Assembly: GCA_031383745.1 (NCBI GenBank)
Contig: JANMZX010000145.1
Coordinates: 1-41,148, forward strand
Direction: 5' to 3'
Length of the DNA: 41,148 bases
Source of the DNA: CAISIP01 sp031383745
GTDB taxonomy: Bacteria > Pseudomonadota > Gammaproteobacteria > Burkholderiales > Burkholderiaceae_C
Each line of letters opens with the position of its first letter. Within the stretch, counting starts at the first letter, position 1. Positions 9,617 through 20,078 of this stretch are shown piece after piece. A model generated the notes under the pieces. It was not told where the DNA came from, did not search any database, and was given only the letters and a program-made list of their open reading frames with translations. The position numbers and the translations under genes are program-made.

Positions 9617-10843
9617 ATGAACCCCTTGCTCGACCGATTGCAGCCCTACCCCTTCGAACGCCTGCGGCAACTGCTCGCCGGCGTCCAGCCGCCCGCCGGC
9701 CTGCGGCCGATCAGCCTGGGCATCGGTGAGCCGAAACACCCCACACCGGCGTTCATCGGCAAGGCATTCAGCGATGCGGTGTCCAGCGTGCCCAGCGGTC
9801 TGGCGGCCTATCCTGCGACCGCGGGCGACCCGGCCCTGCGCGCGGCTTGCAGCGCGTGGCTGAAGCGCCGCTACGCGCTCGATGTCGACCCGGCCACCCA
9901 ACTGCTGCCGGTCAACGGCTCACGCGAGGCGCTGTTCGCCCTGGCCCAGGCGGTGGTGGACGCGGGCCCGACACCCCGGGCCAACAGCCCGGATACCGGC
10001 CCGCTGGTGATCTGCCCCAACCCGTTCTACCAGATCTACGAAGGCGCGGCCCTGCTCTCGGGCGCGCACCCCTACTTCGTTGCCGCCGACCCGGCACGCA
10101 ACTTCGCACAGGACTGGGATGGCGTGCCAGGAGCCGTATGGGCCCGTACGCAACTGCTGTACGTGTGCTCACCCGGCAACCCGACCGGCGCAGTGATGCC
10201 GCTGTCCGAATGGAAGAAGCTGTTTGACCTGAGCGACCGCCATGGCTTCGTGATCGCCTCGGACGAGTGTTACAGCGAAATCTACTTCCGCGACGAACCC
10301 CCGCTGGGCAGCCTGGAAGCGTCAGCCGCCCTCGGGCGGCCCGGTTTCAGGAACCTCATCGCGCTGACCAGCCTGTCCAAGCGCAGCAATGTGCCTGGCA
10401 TGCGCAGCGGATTCGTGGCCGGAGATGCCACCCTGATCAGGCAGTTCCTGCTCTACCGCACCTACCATGGCAGCGCCATGAGCCCGGTCGTGCAGTCGGC
10501 CAGCATCGCGGCGTGGAACGACGAAGACCATGTGCTGGCCAACCGGGCGCAATACCGCGACAAGTTCGCACGCGTCACCCCGATGCTGGCCAAGGTGATG
10601 GACGTTTCGCTGCCGGACGCTGGGTTCTACCTCTGGGCCGACGTGGGAGGCAGCGACACCGCGTTCGCGCGCGACTTGTTCGCTCTTTACAATGTGACGG
10701 TTCTGCCCGGCAGTTACCTGGCGCGCGACGCCGGCGGCCACAACCCGGGTGCCAACCGCATCCGGATGGCGCTTGTGGCCGAAAGCGCCGAATGCGAGGA
10801 AGCCGCCCGGCGCATTGTGCAGTTTGTCCAATCCAGAACCTGA
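9617..10843 (+). CDS. dapC: Succinyldiaminopimelate aminotransferase DapC
   Basis: A 408-residue fold-type I PLP aminotransferase that converts N-succinyl-2-amino-6-oxopimelate to N-succinyl-LL-2,6-diaminopimelate, using glutamate. Visible motifs are the N-terminal SLGIGEPKH loop, the NGSREALFALAQAV cofactor region, CSPGNPTGAVMPL, SDECYSEIYF, and the PLP lysine in SLSKRSNVPGMRSG (Lys255). The length fits betaproteobacterial DapC. It opens the gene cluster and is followed 32 bp later by dapD and later by dapE, so all three enzymes of the succinylase branch are together. That context is why DapC is preferred over a generic aspartate-type aminotransferase. Confidence 0.93.
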   Translation: MNPLLDRLQPYPFERLRQLLAGVQPPAGLRPISLGIGEPKHPTPAFIGKAFSDAVSSVPSGLAAYPATAGDPALRAACSAWLKRRYALDVDPATQLLPVNGSREALFALAQAVVDAGPTPRANSPDTGPLVICPNPFYQIYEGAALLSGAHPYFVAADPARNFAQDWDGVPGAVWARTQLLYVCSPGNPTGAVMPLSEWKKLFDLSDRHGFVIASDECYSEIYFRDEPPLGSLEASAALGRPGFRNLIALTSLSKRSNVPGMRSGFVAGDATLIRQFLLYRTYHGSAMSPVVQSASIAAWNDEDHVLANRAQYRDKFARVTPMLAKVMDVSLPDAGFYLWADVGGSDTAFARDLFALYNVTVLPGSYLARDAGGHNPGANRIRMALVAESAECEEAARRIVQFVQSRT

Positions 10844-10875
10844 ATCGTCCAGCGACACCAACCAGCCCTCCTGCC

Positions 10876-11700
10876 ATGACCCAACAACTCCAGACCCTCA
10901 TCGACGCCGCGTGGGAAGACCGCGCCAACATCTCGTCCAAATCCGCCACCAGCGAGGTGAAGGACGCGGTCGAGCACGTGATCGCCGATCTCAACCGCGG
11001 CCGCCTGCGCGTGGCCACCCGCGAGGGTGTGGGCCAGTGGACCACGCACCAATGGATCAAGAAGGCCGTGCTGCTGAGCTTCCGGCTCAAGGACAACGCG
11101 GTGGTGCGTGCCGGCGACCTCGGGTTCTACGACAAGGTGCAGACCAAGTTCGCCCACCTGGACGAAGACGCGATGAAGGCCACTGGCGTGCGCGTGGTGC
11201 CGCCTGCGGTCGCCCGTCGGGGCAGCTTCATCGGCCGCAACGTGGTGCTGATGCCGTCCTACGTCAATATCGGCGCCTATGTGGACGAAGGCACCATGGT
11301 CGATACCTGGGCCACCGTGGGATCGTGCGCGCAGATCGGCAAGAACGTGCACCTGAGCGGTGGCGTCGGTATCGGTGGTGTGCTCGAACCGATGCAGGCC
11401 GGCCCCACCATCATCGAGGACAACTGTTTCGTCGGTGCGCGGTCCGAAGTGGTCGAAGGTGTGATCGTCGAGGAGAACTCCGTGATCTCGATGGGCGTGT
11501 ACATCGGCCAGAGCACCAAGATCTACGACCGCGCCACCGGCACCGTGAGCTACGGACGCATTCCGGCCGGCTCGGTGGTGGTGTCGGGCAACCTGCCCAG
11601 CGCCGACGGCAAGTACAGCCTGTATTGTGCGGTGATCGTCAAGCGCGTGGACGCGCAGACGCGCGCCAAGACCAGCCTGAACGACCTGCTGCGCGACTGA
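10876..11700 (+). CDS. dapD: Tetrahydrodipicolinate N-succinyltransferase DapD
   Basis: Transfers succinyl from succinyl-CoA to tetrahydrodipicolinate, the committing step of the succinylase lysine/DAP pathway. The 274-residue length equals that of the Escherichia coli enzyme. The start MTQQLQTLIDAAWEDRA and the left-handed beta-helix hexapeptide region (about residues 100-220, with GRNVVLMPSYVNIGAYVDEG, CAQIGKNVHLSGGVGIGGVLEP and IIEDNCFVGARSEVVEG) are diagnostic. The start codon was placed at the conserved N-terminus; the open frame upstream is read-through antisense-type sequence inside dapC. It sits 32 bp after dapC and 35 bp before pilU. Confidence 0.96.
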   Translation: MTQQLQTLIDAAWEDRANISSKSATSEVKDAVEHVIADLNRGRLRVATREGVGQWTTHQWIKKAVLLSFRLKDNAVVRAGDLGFYDKVQTKFAHLDEDAMKATGVRVVPPAVARRGSFIGRNVVLMPSYVNIGAYVDEGTMVDTWATVGSCAQIGKNVHLSGGVGIGGVLEPMQAGPTIIEDNCFVGARSEVVEGVIVEENSVISMGVYIGQSTKIYDRATGTVSYGRIPAGSVVVSGNLPSADGKYSLYCAVIVKRVDAQTRAKTSLNDLLRD

Positions 11701-11735
11701 AACCCCCGCCCCATCCACCAGCACGAGGGACCACC

Positions 11736-12896
11736 ATGGCGACCACCACAGCACCCGGGACGATGGAACGCATCCTGCGTTTGATGAGCGACAAGAAGGC
11801 ATCCGACGTCTACCTGTCGGCGCATTCGCCGGCGCTCATCAAGATCAACGGGCTGTGTATTCCCATCAACAACCAGGTGCTGCCGCCCGATGCGCCCCGC
11901 ACGCTGCTGGCCGAGGTGATCCCGGCCGACCGCATGGTCGAGTTGGAGACCACCGGCGAACTCAACATGGGCTTCCCGCTGCCCGGGGTCGGCCGCTACC
12001 GGGTCAGTGCGATGCGCCAGCGCGGCTCGATTGCCGCGGTGATCCGCTTCATCACGATCGAGGTGCCAGCTCTTGGCAACCTCGGTCTGCCACCGGTCCT
12101 GGGCGAATTGATCATGGAAAAGCGCGGCCTGCTGCTGATGGTCGGCGCCACCGGCTCGGGCAAGAGCACCTCGCTGGCATCGATGATCGACTTCCGCAAC
12201 GAGTCCCTGGCCGGGCATATCCTGACCATCGAGGACCCGATCGAGTTCCTGTTCAAGAACAAGCGCGCCGTGATCAACCAGCGCGAGATCGGCACCGACA
12301 CGGAGTCGCTGGAGGTGGCACTGAAAAACGCGCTGCGCCAGGCTCCCGACGTGATCCTGATCGGCGAGATCCGCGACCGCGAGACGATGTCCGCCGCGCT
12401 GGCTTACGCGCAGTCGGGCCATCTGTGCCTGGCCACCATGCACGCCAACAACAGCTACCAGGCACTCAACCGGATCCTGAGCTTCTACCCGGTGGAAGTG
12501 CGCCAGACCATGCTGGGCGACCTGGCGGCCGCCCTGAAGGCCGTGATTTCGCAGCGCCTGTTGCGCACGGTGAGCGGCGCACGTGCGCCCTCGGTCGAGA
12601 TCCTGCTCAACACCAAGCTGATTTCAGAACTGATCGAAAAGGGCGACTTCTCCGGCGTCAAGGAAGCGCTCGAAAAATCCATGGCCGAGGGCTCGCAGAG
12701 TTTCGAGGCCGACATCGCCCGGCTCATCATGGACGGCACGGTCGACCGCAAGGAAGGCCTGGCGAATGCCGACTCGCCCACCAACCTGATGTGGCGCATG
12801 CAGAACGATTTCGCCAAGGCGGTGGCTCCGCAGCAGCAGGACGACCCGGACGACGAACCCTCGTTCACCGAAATCACGCTGGACGTCAAGCACTGA
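11736..12896 (+). CDS. pilU: Type IV pilus retraction ATPase, PilU type
   Basis: A 386-residue hexameric secretion-family ATPase of the PilT/PilU group, working on the cytoplasmic side of the type IV pilus machine in retraction and twitching. Visible are Walker A GATGSGKST (residues 137-145), an Asp box around ILTIEDPIEF, Walker B with DVILIGEIRDRETM, and the His box ATMHANNS. PilU rather than PilT is favoured by the C-terminus (EALEKSMAEGSQSFEADIARLIMDGTVDRKEGLANADSPTNLMWRMQND pattern) and the acidic tail. The RBS GAGGGA precedes the ATG. The stop overlaps the dapE start in TGATG, so it is translationally coupled to a lysine-biosynthesis gene. No other pilus gene lies nearby. Confidence 0.92.
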   Translation: MATTTAPGTMERILRLMSDKKASDVYLSAHSPALIKINGLCIPINNQVLPPDAPRTLLAEVIPADRMVELETTGELNMGFPLPGVGRYRVSAMRQRGSIAAVIRFITIEVPALGNLGLPPVLGELIMEKRGLLLMVGATGSGKSTSLASMIDFRNESLAGHILTIEDPIEFLFKNKRAVINQREIGTDTESLEVALKNALRQAPDVILIGEIRDRETMSAALAYAQSGHLCLATMHANNSYQALNRILSFYPVEVRQTMLGDLAAALKAVISQRLLRTVSGARAPSVEILLNTKLISELIEKGDFSGVKEALEKSMAEGSQSFEADIARLIMDGTVDRKEGLANADSPTNLMWRMQNDFAKAVAPQQQDDPDDEPSFTEITLDVKH

Positions 12897-14065
12897 TGTT
12901 GCGCGCGCTGCACCTCGCAGAACGACTGATCGCACAAGCCTCGGTCACGCCTGCCGACGCGGGTTGCCAGGACCTGCTTGCGCGCCAGGTGGAGGCGCTT
13001 GGTTTCGAATGCGAGTCCCTGCCGTTCGGCCCGGCCGAGGCGCGGGTCAGCAACCTGTGGGCCAAGCGCGGTGGCCGCACGCGGGCCGGCGTGCGCAGCC
13101 CCTTGCTGGTGTTCGCCGGGCATACCGACGTGGTCCCCACCGGTCCCCTGACGCAGTGGCACAGCGACCCGTTCACCCCCACCCACCGCGACGGCAAGCT
13201 GTACGGCCGTGGTGCCAGCGACATGAAATCCTCACTGGCCGCCTTCGTGGTCGCCACCGCGGAGTTCCTCGCCGAGCAGCCGCACACCGGGCTGTCGATC
13301 GGCTTCCTGCTCACCAGCGACGAGGAAGGCCCCGCCATCGACGGTACGGCACGGGTCTGCGAATGGCTGCGCCAGCGCGGCGAGCAGATCGACTACTGCG
13401 TGGTCGGCGAACCGACCTCGGTCGAGCGTGTGGGCGACATGATCAAGAACGGCCGGCGCGGCAGCCTGAGCGCGCGCCTGACCGTGCAGGGTGTGCAGGG
13501 GCACGTGGCCTACCCCCACCTGGCGCGCAATGCGGTGCATCTGCTGGCCCCGGCCCTGGCCGAACTGGCCGCCACCCACTGGGACGCCGGAACGCCCCAC
13601 TTTCCGCCCACCACCTGGCAGGTGAGCAACCTGCATGCCGGCACCGGCGTGGGCAATGTGGTGCCGGGCAGCGCGGCACTGGACTTCAATTTTCGCTTTT
13701 CGACGGCGTCCACACCGGCGCAGTTGCAGGAGCGGGTACAGGAGATCCTGCAGCGCCATGCGGTGCCCTGCGAACTGGCGTGGACACTCGGTGCGGAACC
13801 GTTTGTCACGGCCAGCGGCTCGCTGGTGGAGGCGGTCCGCACGGCGATCCACGCCGAGACCGGCATCGACACCCAGCTTTCCACCACTGGGGGCACCAGC
13901 GACGCGCGTTTCATCGCCAAGATCTGTCCGCAGGTGGTCGAACTCGGCCCGCCCAACGCCACCATCCACCAGGTCGACGAGCATGTGGCCATCGGCGATA
14001 TCGAGATCCTGAAGAATATCTACCGCCGGGTGCTCGAGAACCTGGACGGCGTCGGCGCGGCATGA
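12896..14065 (+). CDS. dapE: Succinyl-diaminopimelate desuccinylase DapE
   Basis: A 389-residue M20-family zinc hydrolase that splits N-succinyl-LL-diaminopimelate into succinate and LL-DAP, closing the branch served by DapD and DapC. The metal and catalytic residues are all visible: His76 and Asp78 in FAGHTDVVPTG, Asp109 in GRGASDMKSS, Glu143-Glu144 in SDEEGPAIDG, Glu172 in VVGEPTS, and the C-terminal His358 in NATIHQVDE. The dimerisation domain occupies about residues 185-295 (GRRGSLSARLTVQG, HVAYPHLARNA). The start overlaps the pilU stop (TGATG) and the stop overlaps the prmB start (ATGA). Confidence 0.96.
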   Translation: MLRALHLAERLIAQASVTPADAGCQDLLARQVEALGFECESLPFGPAEARVSNLWAKRGGRTRAGVRSPLLVFAGHTDVVPTGPLTQWHSDPFTPTHRDGKLYGRGASDMKSSLAAFVVATAEFLAEQPHTGLSIGFLLTSDEEGPAIDGTARVCEWLRQRGEQIDYCVVGEPTSVERVGDMIKNGRRGSLSARLTVQGVQGHVAYPHLARNAVHLLAPALAELAATHWDAGTPHFPPTTWQVSNLHAGTGVGNVVPGSAALDFNFRFSTASTPAQLQERVQEILQRHAVPCELAWTLGAEPFVTASGSLVEAVRTAIHAETGIDTQLSTTGGTSDARFIAKICPQVVELGPPNATIHQVDEHVAIGDIEILKNIYRRVLENLDGVGAA

Positions 14066-15047
14066 CGGTCGTGCCGGGCCGCCCCGGGGGCAAACGCCGC
14101 AACGCGCCAGGGGATGCCCTTCCGACCCGCCTGATCGACCTTGTCGACCAGGCGGCTGCCGCGCTCGATGCAGCCGGCGTGTCTTTCGGCCATGGCACGA
14201 CCAACGCCTTCGACGAAGCGGCGTGGCTGGTGCTGTGGCGCCTGGGCCTGCCGCTGGATACGCCACTCGACGACCCTGGCAGCCCCGCCGGCGCGGGTGT
14301 TTCCGCCGACCAGCGCAACCAGGTGCTGGCGCTGCTGGAGGAACGGGTGCGGACCAGGGTACCGGCGGCCTACCTCACGGGCGAGGCCTGGCTGCAGGGC
14401 CTGCCGTTTCATGCCGATGCCCGCGCCATCGTCCCGCGCAGCCTGATCGCCGAGCTGCTGGTGTCCGGCGCACTCGACTACTGGCTGCCAGAGCCGCCAC
14501 ACCGGGTGCTGGACCTGTGCACTGGCGGCGGGAGCCTGGCTGTCTTCGCTGCGCTGCGCTGGCCTGGCGCAGCTGTCGACGCCGCCGACATTTCGGCCGA
14601 CGCGCTGGCCGTGGCCCGCCTGAACGTGGAACGGCACGGGCTCGGCGACCGCATCCGCCTGCTCCAGGGCGACGGATGGGCGGCCGTGGACAGCGCCTAT
14701 GACCTCGTCCTGTGCAATCCGCCCTACGTGAATACCGCCAGCATGGAGCAGCTGCCTCCCGAGTACCGCGCGGAGCCGGCCCTGGCCCTGGCCGGTGGCG
14801 CCGACGGCATGGATCTTGTCCTTGCGCTGCTCGAAGGCGCCGCAGAGCATATGGGCCCGTCTGCCGCCCTGGTGCTGGAGATCGGCCACGAGCGCGACCA
14901 TTTCGAGGCCGCCTTTCCTGGTCTGGAGGCCGTCTGGCTGGACACCAGTGCCGGCGGCGACCAGGTCTGCGCCCTCACGCGGGCGGTACTTGCCGCCCGC
15001 CAACCCCACAAGTCCGGCGCATCCCGCGGCCGGCGGAACCCGAATCC

Positions 15048-15051
<4 letters not shown>
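14062..15051 (+). CDS. prmB: Protein-(glutamine-N5) methyltransferase, PrmB type
   Basis: A 329-residue SAM-dependent methyltransferase of the HemK/PrmB family. PrmB methylates a Gln of ribosomal protein uL3 (L3). The SAM loop DLCTGGG (residues 151-157; DxGxGxG variant), the acidic DAADIS strand end and the NPPY catalytic motif (residues 219-222, followed by VN) are present. The N-terminal helical domain has the AYLTGEAWLQGLPFHADARAIVPRSLIAELL block, which is closer to PrmB than to PrmC (release-factor enzyme). Start and stop both overlap neighbours by ATGA. PrmC remains the alternative, but the CTGGG form and length favour PrmB. Confidence 0.88.
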
Positions 15052-16994
<1,943 letters not shown>

Positions 16995-17033
16995 TCCGGC
17001 CCCGCCCTCCAGTCGCACGCACCCGGGACGCTC

Positions 17034-18074
17034 GTGGCACAACGTGAAAGCGCCCTGAAAAAGATCCTGCGCGGCGCGCATGTTTCGGGCCTGGTCTACG
17101 GCCTGGGACTGCTGGTGCTGATCCACCTGATCGGCACGGTGGGATACATGTTCATCGGGCAGCCCACGGCCACCTGGATCGACAGCTTCTACTTCACCTT
17201 CATCACGGTCGCCACCATCGGTTTCGGCGAGACCATCGACCTGAGCACCCATCCGATGGGGCGCTTGTTCACCGTGTTCATCGCCGTCATCGGCATCGGC
17301 GCGATGAGTTACCTGTTCTCGACGCTGGTGGCGCTGCTGGTGGAGTCCGATCTCAATACCGACCTGAGGAAGAAACGCATGGAAAAAGCTATTGCCAGGC
17401 TCTCCGGCCATTACATTGTGTGTGGCATCGGCCGGGTCGGATCCAACGTCGCCAGCGAGTTGCGCAAGACGAAACGTACCTTCGTCGTGATCGAAGCCGA
17501 CCGCGACGCGCTGGACCACTGGCTCGAGCAGGACCCGGCCACCCTCTACCTGCACGGGGACGCAGCCGACGACGACGCCTTGCAGTTCGCCGGCGTCAAG
17601 GCGGCAGCCGGGGTGTTCGCCGTGACCGGCGACGACAGCCACAACCTGATGGTGTCGCTGTCGGTCAAGCTGCTCAATCCCAAGGCCCGGGTGGTGGCCC
17701 GCATGCACGACATCCGCAATGCGGCAAAGGCCCGTCGCGCCGGCGCCGACGAGGTGGTCTCACCCGATTTCACCGGCGGCATGCGGATCGCCTCTGCGAT
17801 GGTGCGCCCGCACGTGGTGAACTTCATGGACCAGATGCTCCACAGCGACGAGAATCTGCGTGTGGAGGAAATCATCGTGCCTCCCCATGTGCCGGCAACT
17901 GCGCTGGAGGATCTGGTGCCCAAGTCGCGCGACTACATGCTGATGGCCACCCATGAACACGGCAAATGGGTCTTCAATCCGCCAGGCTCGCAACTGGTGA
18001 AAGCCGGTACGGCGCTGGTCCTGATGGCCAGCCCGGACGGACGCACCAGCCTGGAAAAGAGCCTCAACGGATAA
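17034..18074 (+). CDS. Potassium channel protein with TrkA-N/TrkA-C (RCK) domains
   Basis: A 346-residue MthK-like channel. TM1 (about residues 20-41) and TM2 (about 78-104) flank a pore loop with the K+ selectivity filter TIGFG (residues 61-65, in TVATIGFGET). A cytoplasmic RCK-N Rossmann domain follows from about residue 126 (YIVCGIGRVGSNVA; acidic strand end VIEAD; HGDAADDDAL) and an RCK-C domain from about 270. The start is GTG, 39 nt after yheS; no ATG lies near it. Ligand gating (Ca2+, nucleotide or pH) cannot be told from sequence. Phe in place of the common Tyr in the filter is a known tolerated variant. Confidence 0.9.
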   Translation: MAQRESALKKILRGAHVSGLVYGLGLLVLIHLIGTVGYMFIGQPTATWIDSFYFTFITVATIGFGETIDLSTHPMGRLFTVFIAVIGIGAMSYLFSTLVALLVESDLNTDLRKKRMEKAIARLSGHYIVCGIGRVGSNVASELRKTKRTFVVIEADRDALDHWLEQDPATLYLHGDAADDDALQFAGVKAAAGVFAVTGDDSHNLMVSLSVKLLNPKARVVARMHDIRNAAKARRAGADEVVSPDFTGGMRIASAMVRPHVVNFMDQMLHSDENLRVEEIIVPPHVPATALEDLVPKSRDYMLMATHEHGKWVFNPPGSQLVKAGTALVLMASPDGRTSLEKSLNG

Positions 18075-18099
18075 ACCGCTCAAGCGCGCTGCAGAACCG

Positions 18100-18107
18100 G
18101 CCGATAG
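18100..18107 (+). promoter_or_regulatory. Candidate sigma-28 (FliA) -10 element before flagellin gene
   Basis: GCCGATAG matches the sigma-28 -10 consensus GCCGATAA at 7 of 8 positions. A weak -35-like TCAA (18080-18083; consensus TAAA) lies 16 bp upstream. The predicted leader is about 20 nt before the GTG at 18134. The -35 is poor, so this is a candidate only, supported by the downstream gene being a flagellin. Confidence 0.45.
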
Positions 18108-18133
18108 GTCGGATAAGTCGAAGTCTGCACACC

Positions 18134-19639
18134 GTGTTGTCGATCCACAGCAATCCCGCCTCCCTTGCGGCGAACCGCGTCCTGGCCGTGTCCGAACACA
18201 CGATCGGGCGGGCCCTGGCGCGCCTGGGCTCCGGGTTGCGCATCAACAGCGCGAAGGACGACGCGGCCGGGCTTGCGGTCTCGGTGCGCCTGATCGCCCG
18301 CAGCCGCCAGTCGGCGGTCGACCTGCGCAGCATGAACGACATGGTGTCGCTGCTGCAGGTGGCCGATGCCAGCCTGGCCAGCACCGGGGCCAACCTGCAG
18401 CGCATCCGGGAGCTTGCAGTGCAGGCCGCCAACGCCACCAACATCGCCAGCGACCGCCTGGCGATGCAGCGCGAAGCCGCCACCCTGGTTGACGCCAGCC
18501 GGCAACGCCAGGCACGCACCACATTCAATGGCCAGGCGCTGCTCGACGGCAGCCTCAACATCCAGGGCTTTGTCGGCCAGTCGGACGCGGCCGTGGCCAT
18601 CCACCTGGCCCCCTTGTTCCTGCCCCGCACCACCGATGTGCTGTTTCGGTATGCCCAGCTGGCACAGGCCACGGCGAGCACCACCCCGGGTGGCGGGCTG
18701 TCGGCGGGCGAGCTGACCATCAACGGCCAGGCGGTCGGCGCCACGGTCGCCGGCACGGCCACGGGCCAGGGCGCGGACAGCGCCTGGGCCCTGGCCCAGG
18801 CGATCGGTAGCGCCGGCATCGCCGGCCTGAGCGCCAGCGCCGACAGCAACCGCCTCACCGGCACCGAGGTGGTCCCGGCCAGTGGCGGCGCCGTGCTCGC
18901 AGGCGAGATCGTGGTCAACGGCATTCCGGTCGCGGCCGGCAACCATGTCAGCGCGATCAATGCCATTGCCGGCCAGACCGGCGTGACAGCCACCGCCGTG
19001 GCCGGCAACGCCGCGCCGGGGTTTCCGTCGGCGATCCCCTACACGCTGGTGCTGACCGCTGCCGACGGGCGCAACATCGACATCGCTGGCGCCTCGGGAT
19101 TCGGCATCCCGGACCAGACCGCGGTTGGCCGCGTGACGATCACCGGCCCGCTGGCCGAACGGCCAGCCGCCAACCTGCAGATCGGCGGCACCAGCCCCGG
19201 CGGCGCCGGCCTGGCCGCGGGCACCATCGCTGCGGTCGACAGTGGCGACCCGGTGGTGCTTGCCCTGGACGAGGCGGCCGGCTACGACCAGAACCCCAAC
19301 CTGACGAGTGCCGATAACGCCAGCGTCACCATCGGCATCATGGACCGCAAGCTGGACAGACTGCTCACGCTGCGCACGCAGCTCGGCGCGGCACTCAACG
19401 CACTGGACCTGCGCAACAACGCCCTGGCCACCTCACGGGAGTCGGCAGTGGCGGCGGTGTCGCGCATCCTCGATGCCGACTACGCCACGGAGATCACCGA
19501 ATTCACGCGCGCCGACATCACCCGCAGCGCCGGGCTGGCCATGCTGGCGCAAGCCAACCTGCTGCCGCGACAGATACTCACGCTGCTGGCGCCCACCGGC
19601 CTGGCGGACGGCGTCACGACGGCGCCAGGCCGACAATAG
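18134..19639 (+). CDS. Divergent solitary flagellin
   Basis: A 501-residue protein with the flagellin N-terminal D0/D1 helices (LSIHSNPASLAANR, RLGSGLRINSAKDDAAGLAVSVR, LQRIRELAVQAANATNIASDR) and C-terminal D1/D0 helices (ILDADYATEITEFTRADITRSAGLAMLAQANLLPRQILTLL). The centre (about residues 190-400) has two hook-IN-like motifs (LSAGELTINGQAVGA and LAGEIVVNGIPVAAG). It departs from typical flagellins at usually fixed sites: ISDRM is replaced by VSVRL, the strand after DDAAGLA lacks the usual Gln/Asn pattern, and about 15 residues follow the normal LL(R/Q/G) end. GTG at 18134 was chosen because MLSIHSN is the canonical flagellin start; the RBS is weak. No other flagellar gene is in the window. 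The ferredoxin gene follows after 6 bp. Confidence 0.85.
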   Translation: MLSIHSNPASLAANRVLAVSEHTIGRALARLGSGLRINSAKDDAAGLAVSVRLIARSRQSAVDLRSMNDMVSLLQVADASLASTGANLQRIRELAVQAANATNIASDRLAMQREAATLVDASRQRQARTTFNGQALLDGSLNIQGFVGQSDAAVAIHLAPLFLPRTTDVLFRYAQLAQATASTTPGGGLSAGELTINGQAVGATVAGTATGQGADSAWALAQAIGSAGIAGLSASADSNRLTGTEVVPASGGAVLAGEIVVNGIPVAAGNHVSAINAIAGQTGVTATAVAGNAAPGFPSAIPYTLVLTAADGRNIDIAGASGFGIPDQTAVGRVTITGPLAERPAANLQIGGTSPGGAGLAAGTIAAVDSGDPVVLALDEAAGYDQNPNLTSADNASVTIGIMDRKLDRLLTLRTQLGAALNALDLRNNALATSRESAVAAVSRILDADYATEITEFTRADITRSAGLAMLAQANLLPRQILTLLAPTGLADGVTTAPGRQ

Positions 19640-19645
19640 GCACCC

Positions 19646-19936
19646 ATGCAAGACGAGCACCCAGCGCTGTTTACCGCCCATGTCCGGCCCGGCGACCAGC
19701 AGTGCGATGCCTGGTCGAACCAGCCGCTGCTGCTGTCGCTGGAAATGGGCAGCCTGGACTGGCCCAGTTCCTGCCGCAACGGCACCTGCCGCACCTGTAT
19801 CGGGCGCCTGCTGAGCGGCCAGGTCCGCTACGAGATCGACTGGCCCGGGCTGAGCGCCGAGGAAAAGGCCGAGGGTTATCTGCTGCCCTGCGTGGCCCAC
19901 CCCTGTTCGGACGTGGTGCTGACCCGCGAATCCTGA
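19646..19936 (+). CDS. Small plant-type 2Fe-2S ferredoxin
   Basis: A 96-residue single-domain ferredoxin. The cluster ligands are Cys43, Cys48, Cys51 and Cys82, in the arrangement C-x4-C-x2-C-x30-C (SCRNGTCRTCIGRLLSG ... YLLPCVAHP). This is the plant/Xyl-type [2Fe-2S] fold that carries single electrons to or from oxygenases or reductases. No partner reductase or oxygenase lies next to it. It starts 6 bp after the flagellin stop and is probably on the same message, which gives no obvious functional link. An additional Cys20 is outside the cluster motif. Confidence 0.88.
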   Translation: MQDEHPALFTAHVRPGDQQCDAWSNQPLLLSLEMGSLDWPSSCRNGTCRTCIGRLLSGQVRYEIDWPGLSAEEKAEGYLLPCVAHPCSDVVLTRES

Positions 19937-20078
19937 GTCCGCGCCGCCGCGCCCGGACACCACACCGGATTGCGCTTCGTCAACCGATCGGCCGGATCGC
20001 ACCGCGCTGTCACATGTCCGTGCCATGATTGGCGGGAGCCACCACTCCCGCCACCCTCTGCTCCCCGGCCAGACCACC

